Source: Deltaproteobacteria bacterium (GTDB lineage: Bacteria > Desulfobacterota > UBA8473). From it: a stretch of DNA of 5,711 nt. This document shows, piece by piece, positions 5,379-5,711 of this stretch. Both the position numbers and the translations under genes were made by a program. Position 1 is the first letter of the stretch. Every line of letters starts with the position of its first letter. The notes under the pieces were generated by a model. That model was not told the DNA's origin. It worked only from the letters and a program-made list of their open reading frames with translations, and did not search any database. The stretch is from contig JAUXHQ010000143.1 of the NCBI GenBank assembly GCA_030621455.1, positions 1-5,711 of the forward strand, given 5' to 3'.

Positions 5379-5711
5379 TTATATCAATTAGTTCCTGACT
5401 ATGTGTGCCAGCCGATCATAGCTATTAAGCTTCTTCTAAGTAACTTAAATTCCGAAACAGATGATAACCACTTGATATTTAATAAGTATTTGTCGAACTA
5501 TACAATTCTGCCGAAAAAAAATAAAGTTACTTGGATGTTTGATCTCGGGAACCCGAGTGCTACGCTAATAAGTCGAACAGCCTCAACGGCTTAACAGCTA
5601 ACAGCTCGCTCTAAGGGCGCTAACTTGAAGTAACACATAAGGTTTGTAAGCATTAATTATAACCTAACGCGAAGTCACCAAGGTGTAACCATCCTCACCA
5701 CCGCCCATCCC
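5379..5711. other. Non-coding region upstream of selA, rich in short repeats and hairpins
   Basis: About 330 bp with no convincing protein gene on either strand, and AT-rich over its first 160 bp. I looked for tRNA(Sec) and other tRNAs and found none. It holds AAGTAACTT (5438-5446) and its exact reverse complement AAGTTACTT (5524-5532), a third partial copy AAGTAAC (5628-5634), a direct repeat GTCGAAC (5492-5498, 5572-5578), and hairpins at 5544-5557, 5579-5591, 5596-5606 and 5674-5689. Only the last 48 nt could be the end of a leftward gene entering from the right. A candidate structured RNA within it is listed separately. Confidence 0.6.
5513..5650 (-). ncRNA. Candidate structured RNA upstream of selA, family unknown
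   Basis: On the minus strand a perfect -10 hexamer TATAAT (5661-5656) would start a transcript near 5650; the -35 is poor (TTGGTG at 5681-5676, 14-nt spacer). The transcript opens with GTTACTT (5634-5628), which pairs with AAGTAAC (5532-5526) to close a region of about 95 nt. Inside lie three hairpins: AGCT-GTT-AGCT (5606-5596), AGCC-GTTGA-GGCT (5591-5579) and CTCGG-GTTC-CCGAG (5557-5544). Directly after the closing stem comes TTTATTTTTTTT (5525-5514), like a termination tract. A promoter, a closed multi-helix fold and a T tract in order suggest a small RNA or a leader element. I do not recognise a known family, and the stems are short enough that chance is a real possibility. Confidence 0.28.

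Noticed and set aside
5544..5557. CTCGGGAACCCGAG hairpin as a rho-independent terminator for a gene entering from the right
   Set aside because: On the minus strand the T tract begins 18 nt after the stem, too far for a canonical terminator; it is better treated as an inner hairpin of the candidate RNA.
5403..5594. A 63-codon rightward open frame starting with GTG
   Set aside because: No ribosome binding site, no recognisable domain, low-complexity composition, and it runs through the hairpins and A-tract of the intergenic region; likely chance.
5664..5711. A 15-codon leftward tail (ending DGYTLVTSR, stop 5666-5664) and an alternative 11-codon tail in another frame (ending VRMVTPW, stop 5677-5675) entering from the right edge
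   Set aside because: Either could be the end of a gene outside the window, but both are too short to identify or to choose between.
5379..5711. tRNA(Sec) gene (selC) next to selA
   Set aside because: No anticodon stem with TCA loop, no T-loop GGTTCRA motif and no acceptor stem with CCA were found on either strand; the GGGTTCCCGAG stretch is part of a simple hairpin.

Overview
The window looks like part of the chromosome of a Gram-negative bacterium, probably an anaerobe or facultative anaerobe. A heptose-phosphate isomerase implies lipopolysaccharide-type surface sugars. SelA implies selenocysteine use, and LarA implies a nickel-pincer cofactor. The gene content would suit Desulfobacterota, Nitrospirota or a related lineage, but that placement is an inference from families, not from a marker gene.

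Left part (1-1210). A leftward gene enters from the window edge; its first 32 codons read like the N-terminus of dUTPase. A divergent control region of about 150 bp (99-251) follows, with a good -35 box on each strand and a 19-bp inverted repeat over the rightward promoter. Reading right from it are a phosphoheptose isomerase (gmhA) and a stand-alone response-regulator receiver protein, probably co-transcribed.

Middle and right part (1207-5378). Three leftward genes form a tight operon: selA (L-seryl-tRNA(Sec) selenium transferase), larA (nickel-dependent lactate racemase family) and a glcD-type FAD-linked 2-hydroxyacid dehydrogenase. The selA-larA gap is 24 nt and larA-glcD overlap by ATGA. 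LarA and the FAD enzyme make a plausible racemise-then-oxidise pair for lactate or a similar 2-hydroxyacid. The operon meets the gmhA unit tail to tail, and the two stop codons overlap. A sigma-70-like promoter lies where a longer TTG-initiated selA reading would put its first codons, which supports the shorter 472-residue SelA.

Right edge (5379-5711). I see no convincing protein gene or tRNA here, including no selC. The region holds repeats of AAGTWACTT, several short hairpins, and on the minus strand a possible structured RNA of about 135 nt that begins after a perfect TATAAT and ends at a T-rich tract. This is the least explained part of the window. No insertion sequence, CRISPR array or clearly new multi-gene system is visible.
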